Part shown: in pieces, positions 24,585-32,226 of the stretch
Numbering within the stretch: position 1 is the stretch's first letter
How the letters are laid out: the number at the start of each line of letters is the position of its first letter
Assembly: GCA_963836775.1 (NCBI GenBank)
Contig: CAWIKR010000003.1
Span: forward strand, 744,001-808,000
DNA length: 64,000 nucleotides
Direction: 5' to 3'
Source: DASQPR01 sp963836775
GTDB lineage: Bacteria > Actinomycetota > Actinomycetes > Mycobacteriales > Micromonosporaceae
Notes under the pieces: generated by a model
The model's database searches: none
What the model saw: the letters and a program-made list of their open reading frames with translations, nothing else
Told to the model about the DNA's origin: nothing
Translations under genes and position numbers: made by a program

Positions 24585-25373
24585 GTGCGTATCGCTCGGT
24601 TCGTACACAGCGGTGGAATGTCATTCGGTGTCGTGGAGGGTGAGGCGGGCGCGAGCTCGGAGGCCACGACGGTCGCGGAGATCGAAGGCCACCCATTCGG
24701 ATCCCTGACCTTCACCGGCGAGCGCTGGGCGCTGGCCGACGTGCGGCTGCTGTCGCCGATCCTGCCCAGCAAGGTGGTGTGTGTCGGACGTAACTACGTC
24801 GAGCACGCCGCCGAGCACCACGCGGAGGTGCCGAAGGAGCCGCTGCTGTTCCTCAAGCCGTCCACCTCGATCATCGGCCAGCATGACGCGATCAAGCTGC
24901 CGCCGCAGTCGCACAAGGTCGAGCACGAGGCCGAGCTGGCCGTGGTGATCGGGGTCTCCGGTGCGCGCCGGGTGGACCGGGCCGGCGCCGAGGCGGCGAT
25001 CTTCGGTTACACCGCGGCGAACGACGTCACCGCGCGCGATCTGCAGCTCAGCGACGGCCAGTGGACCCGGGCCAAGGGCTTCGACTCGTTCTGCCCGCTC
25101 GGCCCGTGGATCACCACCGACCTCAATGCGAGCGATCTCGAGGTGCGGTGCGAGGTCAACGACGAGGTACGCCAGCTTGGCCGCACCAAGGACATGGTGT
25201 TCGACGTGCCGACTCTGGTGTCCTACGTCTCACACGTGATGACGCTTCTGCCCGGCGACGTGATCCTGACTGGCACCCCGGCCGGCGTTTCGCCGATCGT
25301 GGACGGGGACTCGGTCTCGGTGATGATCGAGGGTATCGGCACGCTCACGAACCGTGTGGTAACTCTCGATTGA
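24585..25373 (+). CDS. Fumarylacetoacetate hydrolase-family protein
   Basis: A 262-residue enzyme of the FAH superfamily, which hydrolyses or decarboxylates 2-oxo-dicarboxylates such as fumarylpyruvate or oxaloacetate with a Mg ion. Landmarks are VVCVGRNYVEHAAEH, LFLKPSTSIIG, the metal-binding HEAELAVVIG (Glu-X-Glu), YTAANDVTARDLQ, KGFDSFCPLGPWI and GDVILTGTPAGVSPI. The GTG at 24585 has AGGGGAG upstream and gives the usual RIARF start. TATAGA at 24550 may be its -10 box. The gene commonly lies beside gltX and these tRNAs in actinomycetes; gltX is missing here. Confidence 0.92.
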   Translation: MRIARFVHSGGMSFGVVEGEAGASSEATTVAEIEGHPFGSLTFTGERWALADVRLLSPILPSKVVCVGRNYVEHAAEHHAEVPKEPLLFLKPSTSIIGQHDAIKLPPQSHKVEHEAELAVVIGVSGARRVDRAGAEAAIFGYTAANDVTARDLQLSDGQWTRAKGFDSFCPLGPWITTDLNASDLEVRCEVNDEVRQLGRTKDMVFDVPTLVSYVSHVMTLLPGDVILTGTPAGVSPIVDGDSVSVMIEGIGTLTNRVVTLD

Positions 25374-25384
25374 CCCGATCCTAT

Positions 25385-25413
25385 TTGGCCCGCGGAACCG
25401 GTTCAGGTACAGT
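25385..25413 (+). promoter_or_regulatory. Promoter for the tRNA-Gln/tRNA-Glu unit
   Basis: TTGGCC (25385-25390) and TACAGT (25408-25413) are spaced 17 bases apart and lie about 39 bases before the first tRNA. The hexamers are 4/6 matches to vegetative -35 and -10 boxes. Confidence 0.5.
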
Positions 25414-25451
25414 TCTCTTTCGGCGCGCTGCGTGCGATCGTGACGTGCTGA

Positions 25452-25523
25452 TGGGGTATGGGGTAATTGGCAGCCCAACTGATTCTGGTTCAGTTAGTCT
25501 AGGTTCGAGTCCTGGTACCCCAG
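25452..25523 (+). tRNA. tRNA-Gln (CTG anticodon)
   Basis: A 72-base cloverleaf. Acceptor strands TGGGGTA and TACCCCA pair fully, the anticodon loop carries CTG, and the T-arm holds GGTTCGAGTCC. No CCA is encoded; the discriminator is G. It is followed 72 bases later by tRNA-Glu, in keeping with a shared transcript. Confidence 0.95.
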
Positions 25524-25595
25524 CGTCGACGTCGACGCGGTGCGAGACACCGCAGAAACGCCGAAGCTGGTCGATGTGTAAGATCAGTGCAGCAC

Positions 25596-25671
25596 GGTCC
25601 CGTCGTCTAGTGGCCTAGGACGCCGCCCTCTCAAGGCGGTAGCGTGGGTTCGAATCCCATCGGGACTACCA
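25596..25671 (+). tRNA. tRNA-Glu (CTC anticodon)
   Basis: Acceptor GGTCCCG pairs with CGGGACT (one G-T), the D-arm is TCTAGTGGCCTAGGA, the anticodon stem CCGCC/GGCGG encloses a loop with CTC, and the T-arm carries GGTTCGAATCC. The mature 3' CCA is encoded in the gene (25669-25671). Confidence 0.95.
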
Positions 25672-25769
25672 GCACTATTACGGCTCGCCGTCGCAGAATT
25701 CGCGACGCGGGCCGGTTTTGTTCCTATCGTCGGTTGCCTCTGCGGTGCTCCTGTTGTCGAAGCTCTGAT

Positions 25770-25908
25770 GCCGGCAATCGCCACGTCCCTGGCCGCGGCT
25801 GGCAATGCCACAAGTCCGGGCCGCTGCCGTCAATCGCCACATCCCTGGCCGCGGCCGCAGTGCCACAAGTCCGGGCCGCTGCCGTCAGTGACAACGTCCC
25901 CGGCCGCG
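25770..25908. repeat. 55-56 bp tandem repeat, about 2.5 copies
   Basis: Units start at 25770, 25826 and 25881 (the last truncated) and share GCCACAAGTCCGGGCCGCTG and CCCTGGCCGCGG. It fills most of the 286-base gap between tRNA-Glu and the end of the DUF3352 gene. No coding sense was seen on either strand. Confidence 0.7.
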
Positions 25909-25957
25909 AATCGCGACCGGGGACATCTGGGTTCTCTCGCGCAGGCGCGAGCGGCGA

Positions 25958-27598
25958 TTACTTGATGATGATCCGCAGCGTCGTGTCGCTGGACGTTCCG
26001 GAGGCGGTGGCCGTCAACCCGATCGCCTTGATCGGAGCCAGATTCGCGGCATCGCTTCCGCCCGCTGCGCTGGCGTTGCCCGCCGCCTGCAGGAGTTTCT
26101 GCACGTCGACGAAGGCCGCCACCGAGCTGTTGCCGGCGCCCTTCAGCGCCTCCCGGTAGAGCGCATTGTCACCGAGCTTGCCGCCCGTCAGTGCGGTGCC
26201 GATGTCGGCGCGCACCGTGGTGCCGTCCTGGCTGAGGTGCACGCCCGGAGCTCCGGCCAGCACGCCCGCGCCCTGGTAGAGCTTGGTCGCGGTGGCCGAA
26301 TCGCGTGCGTTGACAGCGATCCGCAGGTTCGGCATGCCGTTTTTGTTGACGCCTCCGAAGCCGATGCTGATGACCTTCGCGGTCAGGACGCTCTTCACCA
26401 GATCGGACATCTCGGCCGCCATCGCCGGCGGCAGTCCGTCCGGACCCGAACCGGCTGCGGCGCCGAGCTTGCCGAGCATCGAGTCCAGCTGCTTCAGGGC
26501 CGGGCTGTCGGCCGAGACGCCGCGCACGGCGACGCCGACCGCGGCCGAGTCCGGCATCGCATCCAGCGTGGCTTTGGCGTCGGCGCCGCCGGTGGCGGCT
26601 GGTGTAGTGCCGTCCATGTGGCTGTGGATCTCGACGCCGTCGTCCACGACGCTGACTCCCACAGCGATGTGCCCGGTCAGCTTGGCCAGCGCGTCGGTCG
26701 GAGCGCCCGCGACGCCAGGCAGCAGACCGAGGCCACCACCCGGCATCCCGTCGGCGCCGCCGAGCCCGTGGAGACCGCCGGTGGCCAGTACCCCAGACAG
26801 GGCGTTGCCGGCCAGGGGGCCGACCTTGCCCAGGTCCGCGTAGCCGACCACGAGGTTGTTTCCGGGTAGGTGCGAGACGCTGGCGCGATAGTTCTTGTCG
26901 TCGGCCAGGCTGGCGGTGGCCGCCGCGGTGGCCGCGTTCGCGGCGGTCGCCTGCGGGTCGGTGCCGCCGATCGCGAGCAGCGCATAGCCGTCCCGAACCA
27001 CGAAACCGAAGCTGCCCGGGTGCGCCGCGGCCTGCTTGCCCAGCGCCTGCTTGGCTTTGGCGTCATCCGTGCTGGCGAGTGCGACGAGACCGGTGACGTG
27101 ATCGGATTTGTCGGCGACCGCCCCGATGCCGGCGCGCTGGCCGAACCACGGCGCCACGTCCTTGTCGTAGTCCAGGCCGGTGCCGTCGAGCATCTTGCGC
27201 TCGATCCGGGTCACCAGGTCGGTGGTGGACTCGCCGCGGCCGGGGAACTTCTTCGCCAGGCCGTCGAAGGCGATCTGGTCGCGATAGCCCGGCTTGAGAT
27301 CGACCCGAAGAAACGCGGCGGTGCCGGCCGGCATCGCCGACTCGGGCTCCACGATGCCGGAACCGGTCCAGGCGCGGACGCCTGCGTAGGCTCCGACGCC
27401 GCCGGCCGCGACCAGCACCGCGGCCACGCCGGACACGATGGCGGTGCGGCGGCGCTTGCGCGGCGCCGGTTGCGGGGCGAAGTCGACGATCTCCGCGGTG
27501 CCTAGGGTGATCTGGGCATCCGGGACGGGTGCCGAAGGTGCGGGCTGCGACGAGGGCGCGGGCTGCGACGGCGGCTGCGCCGCCGGTGTGTCGGTCAC
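25958..27598 (-). CDS. DUF3352-type membrane-anchored protein
   Basis: A 546-residue protein. The N-terminus is cytoplasmic and Pro/Ala/Gln-rich (SQPAPSSQPAPSAPVP), followed by a basic stop (RKRRRTA), one transmembrane helix (about 52-75) and a large extracytoplasmic part of about 470 residues. The start of that part, VEPESAMPAGTAAFLRVDLKP, and repeated units with VGYADL and GGLHGLGGADGMPGG are typical of DUF3352 proteins, whose function is unknown. The GTG at 27598 was chosen because it gives VTDTPAAQ and lies after GGAAAG; the longer frame upstream is Cys/Leu-rich and not protein-like. Confidence 0.83.
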   Translation of the reverse strand: MTDTPAAQPPSQPAPSSQPAPSAPVPDAQITLGTAEIVDFAPQPAPRKRRRTAIVSGVAAVLVAAGGVGAYAGVRAWTGSGIVEPESAMPAGTAAFLRVDLKPGYRDQIAFDGLAKKFPGRGESTTDLVTRIERKMLDGTGLDYDKDVAPWFGQRAGIGAVADKSDHVTGLVALASTDDAKAKQALGKQAAAHPGSFGFVVRDGYALLAIGGTDPQATAANAATAAATASLADDKNYRASVSHLPGNNLVVGYADLGKVGPLAGNALSGVLATGGLHGLGGADGMPGGGLGLLPGVAGAPTDALAKLTGHIAVGVSVVDDGVEIHSHMDGTTPAATGGADAKATLDAMPDSAAVGVAVRGVSADSPALKQLDSMLGKLGAAAGSGPDGLPPAMAAEMSDLVKSVLTAKVISIGFGGVNKNGMPNLRIAVNARDSATATKLYQGAGVLAGAPGVHLSQDGTTVRADIGTALTGGKLGDNALYREALKGAGNSSVAAFVDVQKLLQAAGNASAAGGSDAANLAPIKAIGLTATASGTSSDTTLRIIIK

Positions 27599-27713
27599 GA
27601 GGGGCTTTCCATCTCGCTTGAAGGGTGAGCTCGCTTGAAGGGCGAGGCAAAGCTCATGAAGGCTGAGCCGACATCCTAGCGAGCGCTGGCAAAGCCACTG
27701 GTCACACAAATGA

Positions 27714-27737
27714 GCGGTCCGCCGTTCGGCGGACCGC
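27714..27737 (-). terminator. Terminator hairpin after the IclR gene
   Basis: GCGGTCCGCC (27714-27723) and GGCGGACCGC (27728-27737) form a perfect 10-bp stem with a GTTC loop, 24 bases after the IclR stop on the minus strand. On that strand the following bases (TCATTTGTGTG) are T-rich. Confidence 0.72.
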
Positions 27738-27760
27738 CCAGGAGGACACGGAATTCGGAA

Positions 27761-28447
27761 CTACAGGCCGGACAACCGTTGTCCGGCCCGCACCACGGCC
27801 ATGGCGTGTCGATCGCCGGGGCGCCGGCCGAGCCGCTCGATCGGGCCGGAGACGCTGATCGCCGCGATCACCCGGCCGGTGCGGTCGCGCACCGGCGCCG
27901 AGACGCTCGCGACGCCGGCCTCGCGCTCGGCCACACTCTGCGCCCAGCCGCGGCGGCGCACCTCGGCGAGCGTGCGGCCGGTGAACTTGCACCGGGGCAG
28001 CAATGGCATGACCGCCTCCGGCGGCTCCCACGCCAGCAGGATCTGGGCCGCGGAGCCGGCGATCATCGGCAGGACGGCACCCACCGGGACCGTGTCGCGC
28101 AGGCCGCTGGCCCGCTCGGCGGCCGCCACGCAGATGCGCTCGTCGGCACGGCGCAGGTAGAGCTGGGAACTTTCGCCGGTGGCGTCCCGCAATGCGGCCA
28201 CCATCGGCTCGGCGGCGGTCAGCAGCACGTCGGGTGCTGCGTTCGCCAGCTCGCCCAGGCGAGGTCCGGGGCGCCAGCGCCCCTGGGAGTCGCGGACGAG
28301 CATGCGGTGGATCTCCAGTGCCTGCGCGAGGCGGTGCGCGGTGGCACGCGGCAGCTTGGTGCGATCGACGAGTTCGGCGAGGCTCGCCCCGTCGACGCAC
28401 GCGCCGAGAATGACAACGGCCTTGTCGAGAACCCCAACGCCGCTCAT
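27761..28447 (-). CDS. ndgR: IclR-family regulator, NdgR-like, facing leuCD
   Basis: A 228-residue regulator. The start SGVGVLDKAVVILGA and the winged helix (SLAELVDRTKLPRATAHRLA, about 25-45) match actinobacterial NdgR/AreB. The C-terminal effector domain has the family run LPMIAGSAAQILLAW and VASVSAPVRDRTGRVIAAI. NdgR homologues are known to control leuCD and other amino-acid genes from exactly this divergent position. The ATG at 28447 was chosen, but the one at 28459 is also plausible. The symbol is by homology and position. Confidence 0.88.
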   Translation of the reverse strand: MSGVGVLDKAVVILGACVDGASLAELVDRTKLPRATAHRLAQALEIHRMLVRDSQGRWRPGPRLGELANAAPDVLLTAAEPMVAALRDATGESSQLYLRRADERICVAAAERASGLRDTVPVGAVLPMIAGSAAQILLAWEPPEAVMPLLPRCKFTGRTLAEVRRRGWAQSVAEREAGVASVSAPVRDRTGRVIAAISVSGPIERLGRRPGDRHAMAVVRAGQRLSGL

Positions 28448-28448
28448 A

Positions 28449-28463
28449 CTGTGTCCCATACAG
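28449..28463. promoter_or_regulatory. Candidate operator between ndgR-like gene and leuC
   Basis: CTGT-N7-ACAG is a short inverted repeat just upstream of the IclR start and 34 bases from the leuC start. It lies in a 49-base divergent gap that must hold both promoters. Weak evidence, based on position and symmetry. Confidence 0.35.
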
Positions 28464-28496
28464 CGAAACATACCTTCCAAACTTTAGGATGTCCAG

Positions 28497-29945
28497 ATGC
28501 TGGGAGCGCCATCGCGAGAGACGCCGAAGACTCTCGCCGAGAAGGTCTGGGATGCGCATGTAGTTCGGTCGGCCGCGGGCGCGCCTGACCTGCTATACGT
28601 TGACCTGCACTTGGTCCACGAGGTCACCAGCCCGCAGGCGTTTGAGGGTCTGCGCGCCGCCGGACGCAAGGTGCGCCGGCCCGATCTGACGGTCGCCACC
28701 GAGGACCACAACACCCCGACCGACAGCCTGGTTCAGATTCTCGATCCCATATCGCGGACTCAAATTGAGACACTGCGCAAGAACTGCGACGAGTTCGGCA
28801 TTCAGCTGCACTCGCTGGGTGACGCTCAGCAGGGCATCGTGCACGTGCTGGGACCACAGCTGGGCCTGACCCAGCCAGGTCTGACGATCGTGTGTGGCGA
28901 CTCTCACACCTCGACCCACGGCGCCTTCGGCGCGCTCGCCTTCGGCATCGGCACCAGCGAGGTCGAGCATGTGCTCGCCACGCAGACGCTGCCCCAGTCC
29001 CGGCCCAAGACGATGGCTGTCAACGTGATCGGCGAGCTGCGCCCGGGCGTCACCGCCAAGGACCTGATCCTGGCCCTGATCGCCCAGGTCGGCACCGGCG
29101 GCGGCCGGGGTCACGTGGTTGAGTACCGCGGCGCGGCGATTCGTGGCCTGTCGATGGAGGGCCGCATGACGATCGCGAACATGTCGATCGAGTGGGGCGC
29201 CAAGGCCGGAATGATCGCGCCAGACGAGACCACATTCGACTATGTCAAGGGCCGGGTCCACGCGCCGGCCGGCGCCGACTGGGACGCCGCGGTGGCCTAC
29301 TGGAAGACCTTGCACACCGACGCGGGAGCGACCTTCGACACCGAGGTCACCATCGACGCCGGCGCGGTCAGCCCCTTCGTCACCTGGGGCACCAACCCGG
29401 GGCAGGGCGTCGCGCTGGACGCCGAGATCCCGGCACCGGCCGATTTCGCCTCCGCCGATGCCCGGGCCGCCGCCGAAAAGGCCTTGGCCTACATGGATCT
29501 GCGCCCCGGCACCCGGCTCCGGGACATTCCGGTCGACGTCGTGTTCCTGGGTTCGTGCACCAACGGCCGGCTGGAAGATCTGCGGGCGGCCGCCGCGGTC
29601 ATCAAGGGCCACAAGGTCAAAGACGGCGTACGCATGCTGGTCGTTCCGGGATCGGCGGCAGTGCGCGCCGAGGCCGAGGCCGAGGGCCTGCATGAGGTGT
29701 TCACCGAGGCCGGTGCCGAGTGGCGGTTTGCCGGTTGCTCGATGTGCCTCGGCATGAACCCGGACACTCTGGCACCCGGACAGCGCTCGGCATCCACGTC
29801 CAACCGCAACTTCGAGGGCCGCCAGGGCCGCGGCGGGCGCACGCATCTGGTCTCGCCGCAGGTGGCCGCGGCGACCGCAGTGGTGGGCCGCTTCGCCGCC
29901 CCCGCGGACCTGCCCACCGCCGCCCCGTCCGACCCGCAGAACTAG
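28497..29945 (+). CDS. leuC: 3-isopropylmalate dehydratase large subunit
   Basis: With LeuD, isomerises 2- to 3-isopropylmalate in leucine synthesis. The 482-residue aconitase-fold subunit has TLAEKVWDAHVV, YVDLHLVHEVTSPQAFEGL, CGDSHTSTHGAFG and the three Fe-S cysteines in VFLGSCTNGRLEDL and FAGCSMCLGMNPD. AGGATG lies 6 bases upstream of the ATG. leuD follows after 12 bases. Expression is probably set by the divergent IclR regulator; no leader peptide was found in the short upstream gap. Confidence 0.97.
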   Translation: MLGAPSRETPKTLAEKVWDAHVVRSAAGAPDLLYVDLHLVHEVTSPQAFEGLRAAGRKVRRPDLTVATEDHNTPTDSLVQILDPISRTQIETLRKNCDEFGIQLHSLGDAQQGIVHVLGPQLGLTQPGLTIVCGDSHTSTHGAFGALAFGIGTSEVEHVLATQTLPQSRPKTMAVNVIGELRPGVTAKDLILALIAQVGTGGGRGHVVEYRGAAIRGLSMEGRMTIANMSIEWGAKAGMIAPDETTFDYVKGRVHAPAGADWDAAVAYWKTLHTDAGATFDTEVTIDAGAVSPFVTWGTNPGQGVALDAEIPAPADFASADARAAAEKALAYMDLRPGTRLRDIPVDVVFLGSCTNGRLEDLRAAAAVIKGHKVKDGVRMLVVPGSAAVRAEAEAEGLHEVFTEAGAEWRFAGCSMCLGMNPDTLAPGQRSASTSNRNFEGRQGRGGRTHLVSPQVAAATAVVGRFAAPADLPTAAPSDPQN

Positions 29946-29957
29946 GAGTCGCACCTC

Positions 29958-30548
29958 ATGCAGAAATTCATCGTGCACACCGGCACCGCCGCGGTCCTGC
30001 GGGCTTCCAATGTAGACACCGACCAGATCATTCCGGCCGTCTATCTGAAGCGGATCACCAGGACCGGCTTCGAGGACGGGTTGTTCCGCGCCTGGCGTGA
30101 CAACGATCCGGACTTCGTCTTGAATCAGCCGGCCGCGGCGTCGGCGTCGATCCTGGTGGCCGGGCCCGAATTCGGCACCGGTTCGTCTCGCGAGCACGCC
30201 GTCTGGGCGTTGCGGGACTGGGGGTTCCGGGCCGTCGTGGCGCCGAGCTTCGGCGACATCTTCCGCGGCAACGCCCTCAAGGAGGGACTGCTGCCGGTAG
30301 AACTGCCCGGTTCGGTGGTCGAAGAACTCTGGAACACCCTGGCTGCCAACCCGGACGCGACCGTGACCCTCGACGTCGCGGCGCGGACGTTGTCGGTCGG
30401 CGACCGCCAATGGAGCTTCCCGCTGGCCGATTTCGCGCAAACCCGCCTGCTGGAAGGCATGGACGATATCGATGTAACACTTCGGGCGGAAGACCAGATC
30501 TCGGCATATGAAACCGCGAGACCCCAATTCCTACCTGTTTTGGTGTGA
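29958..30548 (+). CDS. leuD: 3-isopropylmalate dehydratase small subunit
   Basis: Small subunit of isopropylmalate isomerase. The 196-residue swivel-domain protein has VLRASNVDTDQIIPAVYLKR, the substrate-binding loop FGTGSSREHAVWAL and DIFRGNALKEGLLPVEL. Its length matches the family. It forms an operon with leuC. Confidence 0.96.
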   Translation: MQKFIVHTGTAAVLRASNVDTDQIIPAVYLKRITRTGFEDGLFRAWRDNDPDFVLNQPAAASASILVAGPEFGTGSSREHAVWALRDWGFRAVVAPSFGDIFRGNALKEGLLPVELPGSVVEELWNTLAANPDATVTLDVAARTLSVGDRQWSFPLADFAQTRLLEGMDDIDVTLRAEDQISAYETARPQFLPVLV

Positions 30549-30590
30549 CTCGATCCCTTACGACACAACGGCAATATTTGCGTCAGATGT

Positions 30591-30619
30591 TTGAATCTGG
30601 CCTGCAACGGGCATAGCGT
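30591..30619 (+). promoter_or_regulatory. Promoter for the HU gene
   Basis: TTGAAT (30591-30596) and TAGCGT (30614-30619) are separated by exactly 17 bases, about 70 bases upstream of the HU start. This gives HU its own promoter, separate from leuCD. Confidence 0.5.
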
Positions 30620-30690
30620 GCGCGCAGAATGGCCGCAAGGCTGACGTGGCCGCAACAACGCGGCCACCGTTGTGTTACGGGAGGGAACTC

Positions 30691-31266
30691 GTGAACAAGG
30701 CCGAGCTCATCGATGCGCTCGCGGTTCGCCTGGGGGAGAAGAAGACGGCCAGCGTTGCGCTCGACGCGGTGCTTGCCGAGGTCCAGGCCGCAGTCACCAA
30801 GGGCGACAAGGTATCCATCACCGGGTTCGGTGTGTTCGAGAAGCGCACCCGCGCGGCTCGGATGGCTCGCAATCCGCGCACCGGTGAGGCTGTGAAGGTC
30901 AAGAAGACCGCGGTTCCGGCATTCCGTGCCGGTGCCGGATTCAAGGAGATGGTGGCTTCCGGCAAGGCGCCCAGGGCCGCCGCGCCGGCCAAGAGCACCG
31001 CCGCCAAGAAGACCACCACGACGGCCGCGAAGAGGACGACGACCGCCGCCAAGAAGACGACGGCCAAGAAGGCGTCCCCGGCGACCGCGACCGCCAAGAA
31101 GACCGCGGCCAAGAAGACGACGGCGAAGAAGACCGCGCCGGCGAAGAAGGCCACGGTCAAGGCCACCACGGCCGCGCGGAAGACGGCGACCAAGGCGGTC
31201 GTGAAGAAGACCGCCGCCAAAAAGGCCCCGGCCCGCAAGGCCCCGGCCAAGAAGTCCACTCGCTAG
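30691..31266 (+). CDS. hupB: HU-type nucleoid protein with lysine/alanine-rich tail
   Basis: A 191-residue histone-like protein. Residues 1-95 are a normal HU domain (MNKAELIDALAVRLGEKKTA, GDKVSITGFGVFEKRTRAAR, the DNA-binding arm ARNPRTGEAVKVKKTAVPAF). The remaining 95 residues are Lys/Ala/Thr-rich, with repeated AAKKT and PAKK motifs like eukaryotic H1 tails. This two-part structure is characteristic of actinobacterial HupB/HupS proteins. GGGAGG precedes the GTG. The protein compacts DNA; in some species the tail is acetylated. A strong hairpin terminator follows. Confidence 0.93.
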   Translation: MNKAELIDALAVRLGEKKTASVALDAVLAEVQAAVTKGDKVSITGFGVFEKRTRAARMARNPRTGEAVKVKKTAVPAFRAGAGFKEMVASGKAPRAAAPAKSTAAKKTTTTAAKRTTTAAKKTTAKKASPATATAKKTAAKKTTAKKTAPAKKATVKATTAARKTATKAVVKKTAAKKAPARKAPAKKSTR

Positions 31267-31286
31267 ACCGATTTCGCACCGCGATA

Positions 31287-31324
31287 AGCGCAGGCGTCGC
31301 CGGGAGACCGGCAACGCCTGCGCT
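31287..31324 (+). terminator. Terminator hairpin after the HU gene
   Basis: AGCGCAGGCGTCGCCGG (31287-31303) pairs with the strand ending at 31324 with one mismatch around a GAGA loop, 20 bases after the HU stop. No long T-run follows. Confidence 0.75.
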
Positions 31325-31359
31325 TCTCGTGTGAGGGGCGACGACCGCGACGGCGCCGG

Positions 31360-32226
31360 TCACACCTCCAGCGGATCCGCGGCGACCAGGTCCGAACCCG
31401 CGAACGACAGCACCCAAGCCTGACCCTTCGGAGTCACGAAACTGGTGCCGGCGCTGACATTCGGCGGCCGCAACGCGGCTAGCGTCTCCGGGATCACGCC
31501 GCCCTGGCTGCACACCACCACCCGCCCGGACTCGTCGACCAGCTCGCGGATCCGGTCCGCGACCGCCTGCGGCGCCGCGGCCCGCGCTTCGGCGAAGATG
31601 CTGTCGGTACGCACCACCAGCCCCACCGGTGTCACCGTGTCCACGCACCGGGTCACCGGTGCCGAATAGACCCGGGACGGTTTGAACAGGCCGAGCAACG
31701 GGGTCAGCGCCGACACCTGATCCTGGCCGCGCTGGTCGAGTGGCCGCACCTCATCCGGACCGGGCCAGGTCTCCCGAGCGCCGGCATGCGCGTGCCGGAC
31801 CAGTAGGCACACCCCGGTGATCGGCTTCAGCGCGGTGAACGCGGACAGCACACCGCGATCGTGGGCGTAGGTCAGCACGCCGGCGGCGGCCGTGGGATCC
31901 AGCCACTGCAGGCCGCTGACCTCATTGTTGGGACTGAAGTTGGTCTCACCGTTTGCCTGCATCGACCAGAAGTCCACCGACTTCTCGGTGTCCGGCTCCC
32001 CGGTCAGATAACGCACGCTTGGCAGCCGCACCTGGGGAATGCCGGTCGTGCCGGTCTCCTCCCAGACCTCGCGCACGGCCGCGGCCAGGGTGTGTTCGCC
32101 CGGGTCCAGCTTGCCCTTGGGCAGGGTCCAGTCGGCGTACCGGTCCCGGGCGATCACCGCGATCTCCACGGTCTCGTCCGAGGCGGCTCGCCACAACACT
32201 CCGCCGGCCGATCGGATCAGCTTCAT
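31360..32226 (-). CDS. mutT1: NUDIX hydrolase fused to histidine phosphatase (MutT1-like)
   Basis: A 288-residue two-domain protein. The N-terminal NUDIX domain has the box GKLDPGEHTLAAAVREVWEE (about 41-60, GX5EX7REVXEE). The C-terminal histidine phosphatase domain (about 140-285) has LLVRHAHAGARE. Mycobacterial MutT1 has this architecture and hydrolyses 8-oxo-dGTP/GTP and diadenosine polyphosphates. The ATG at 32226 overlaps the CHAD gene stop by 4 bases (ATGA). It is the last gene of the ppk-CHAD-NUDIX row, so a link to polyphosphate or nucleotide metabolism is likely. Confidence 0.9.
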   Translation of the reverse strand: MKLIRSAGGVLWRAASDETVEIAVIARDRYADWTLPKGKLDPGEHTLAAAVREVWEETGTTGIPQVRLPSVRYLTGEPDTEKSVDFWSMQANGETNFSPNNEVSGLQWLDPTAAAGVLTYAHDRGVLSAFTALKPITGVCLLVRHAHAGARETWPGPDEVRPLDQRGQDQVSALTPLLGLFKPSRVYSAPVTRCVDTVTPVGLVVRTDSIFAEARAAAPQAVADRIRELVDESGRVVVCSQGGVIPETLAALRPPNVSAGTSFVTPKGQAWVLSFAGSDLVAADPLEV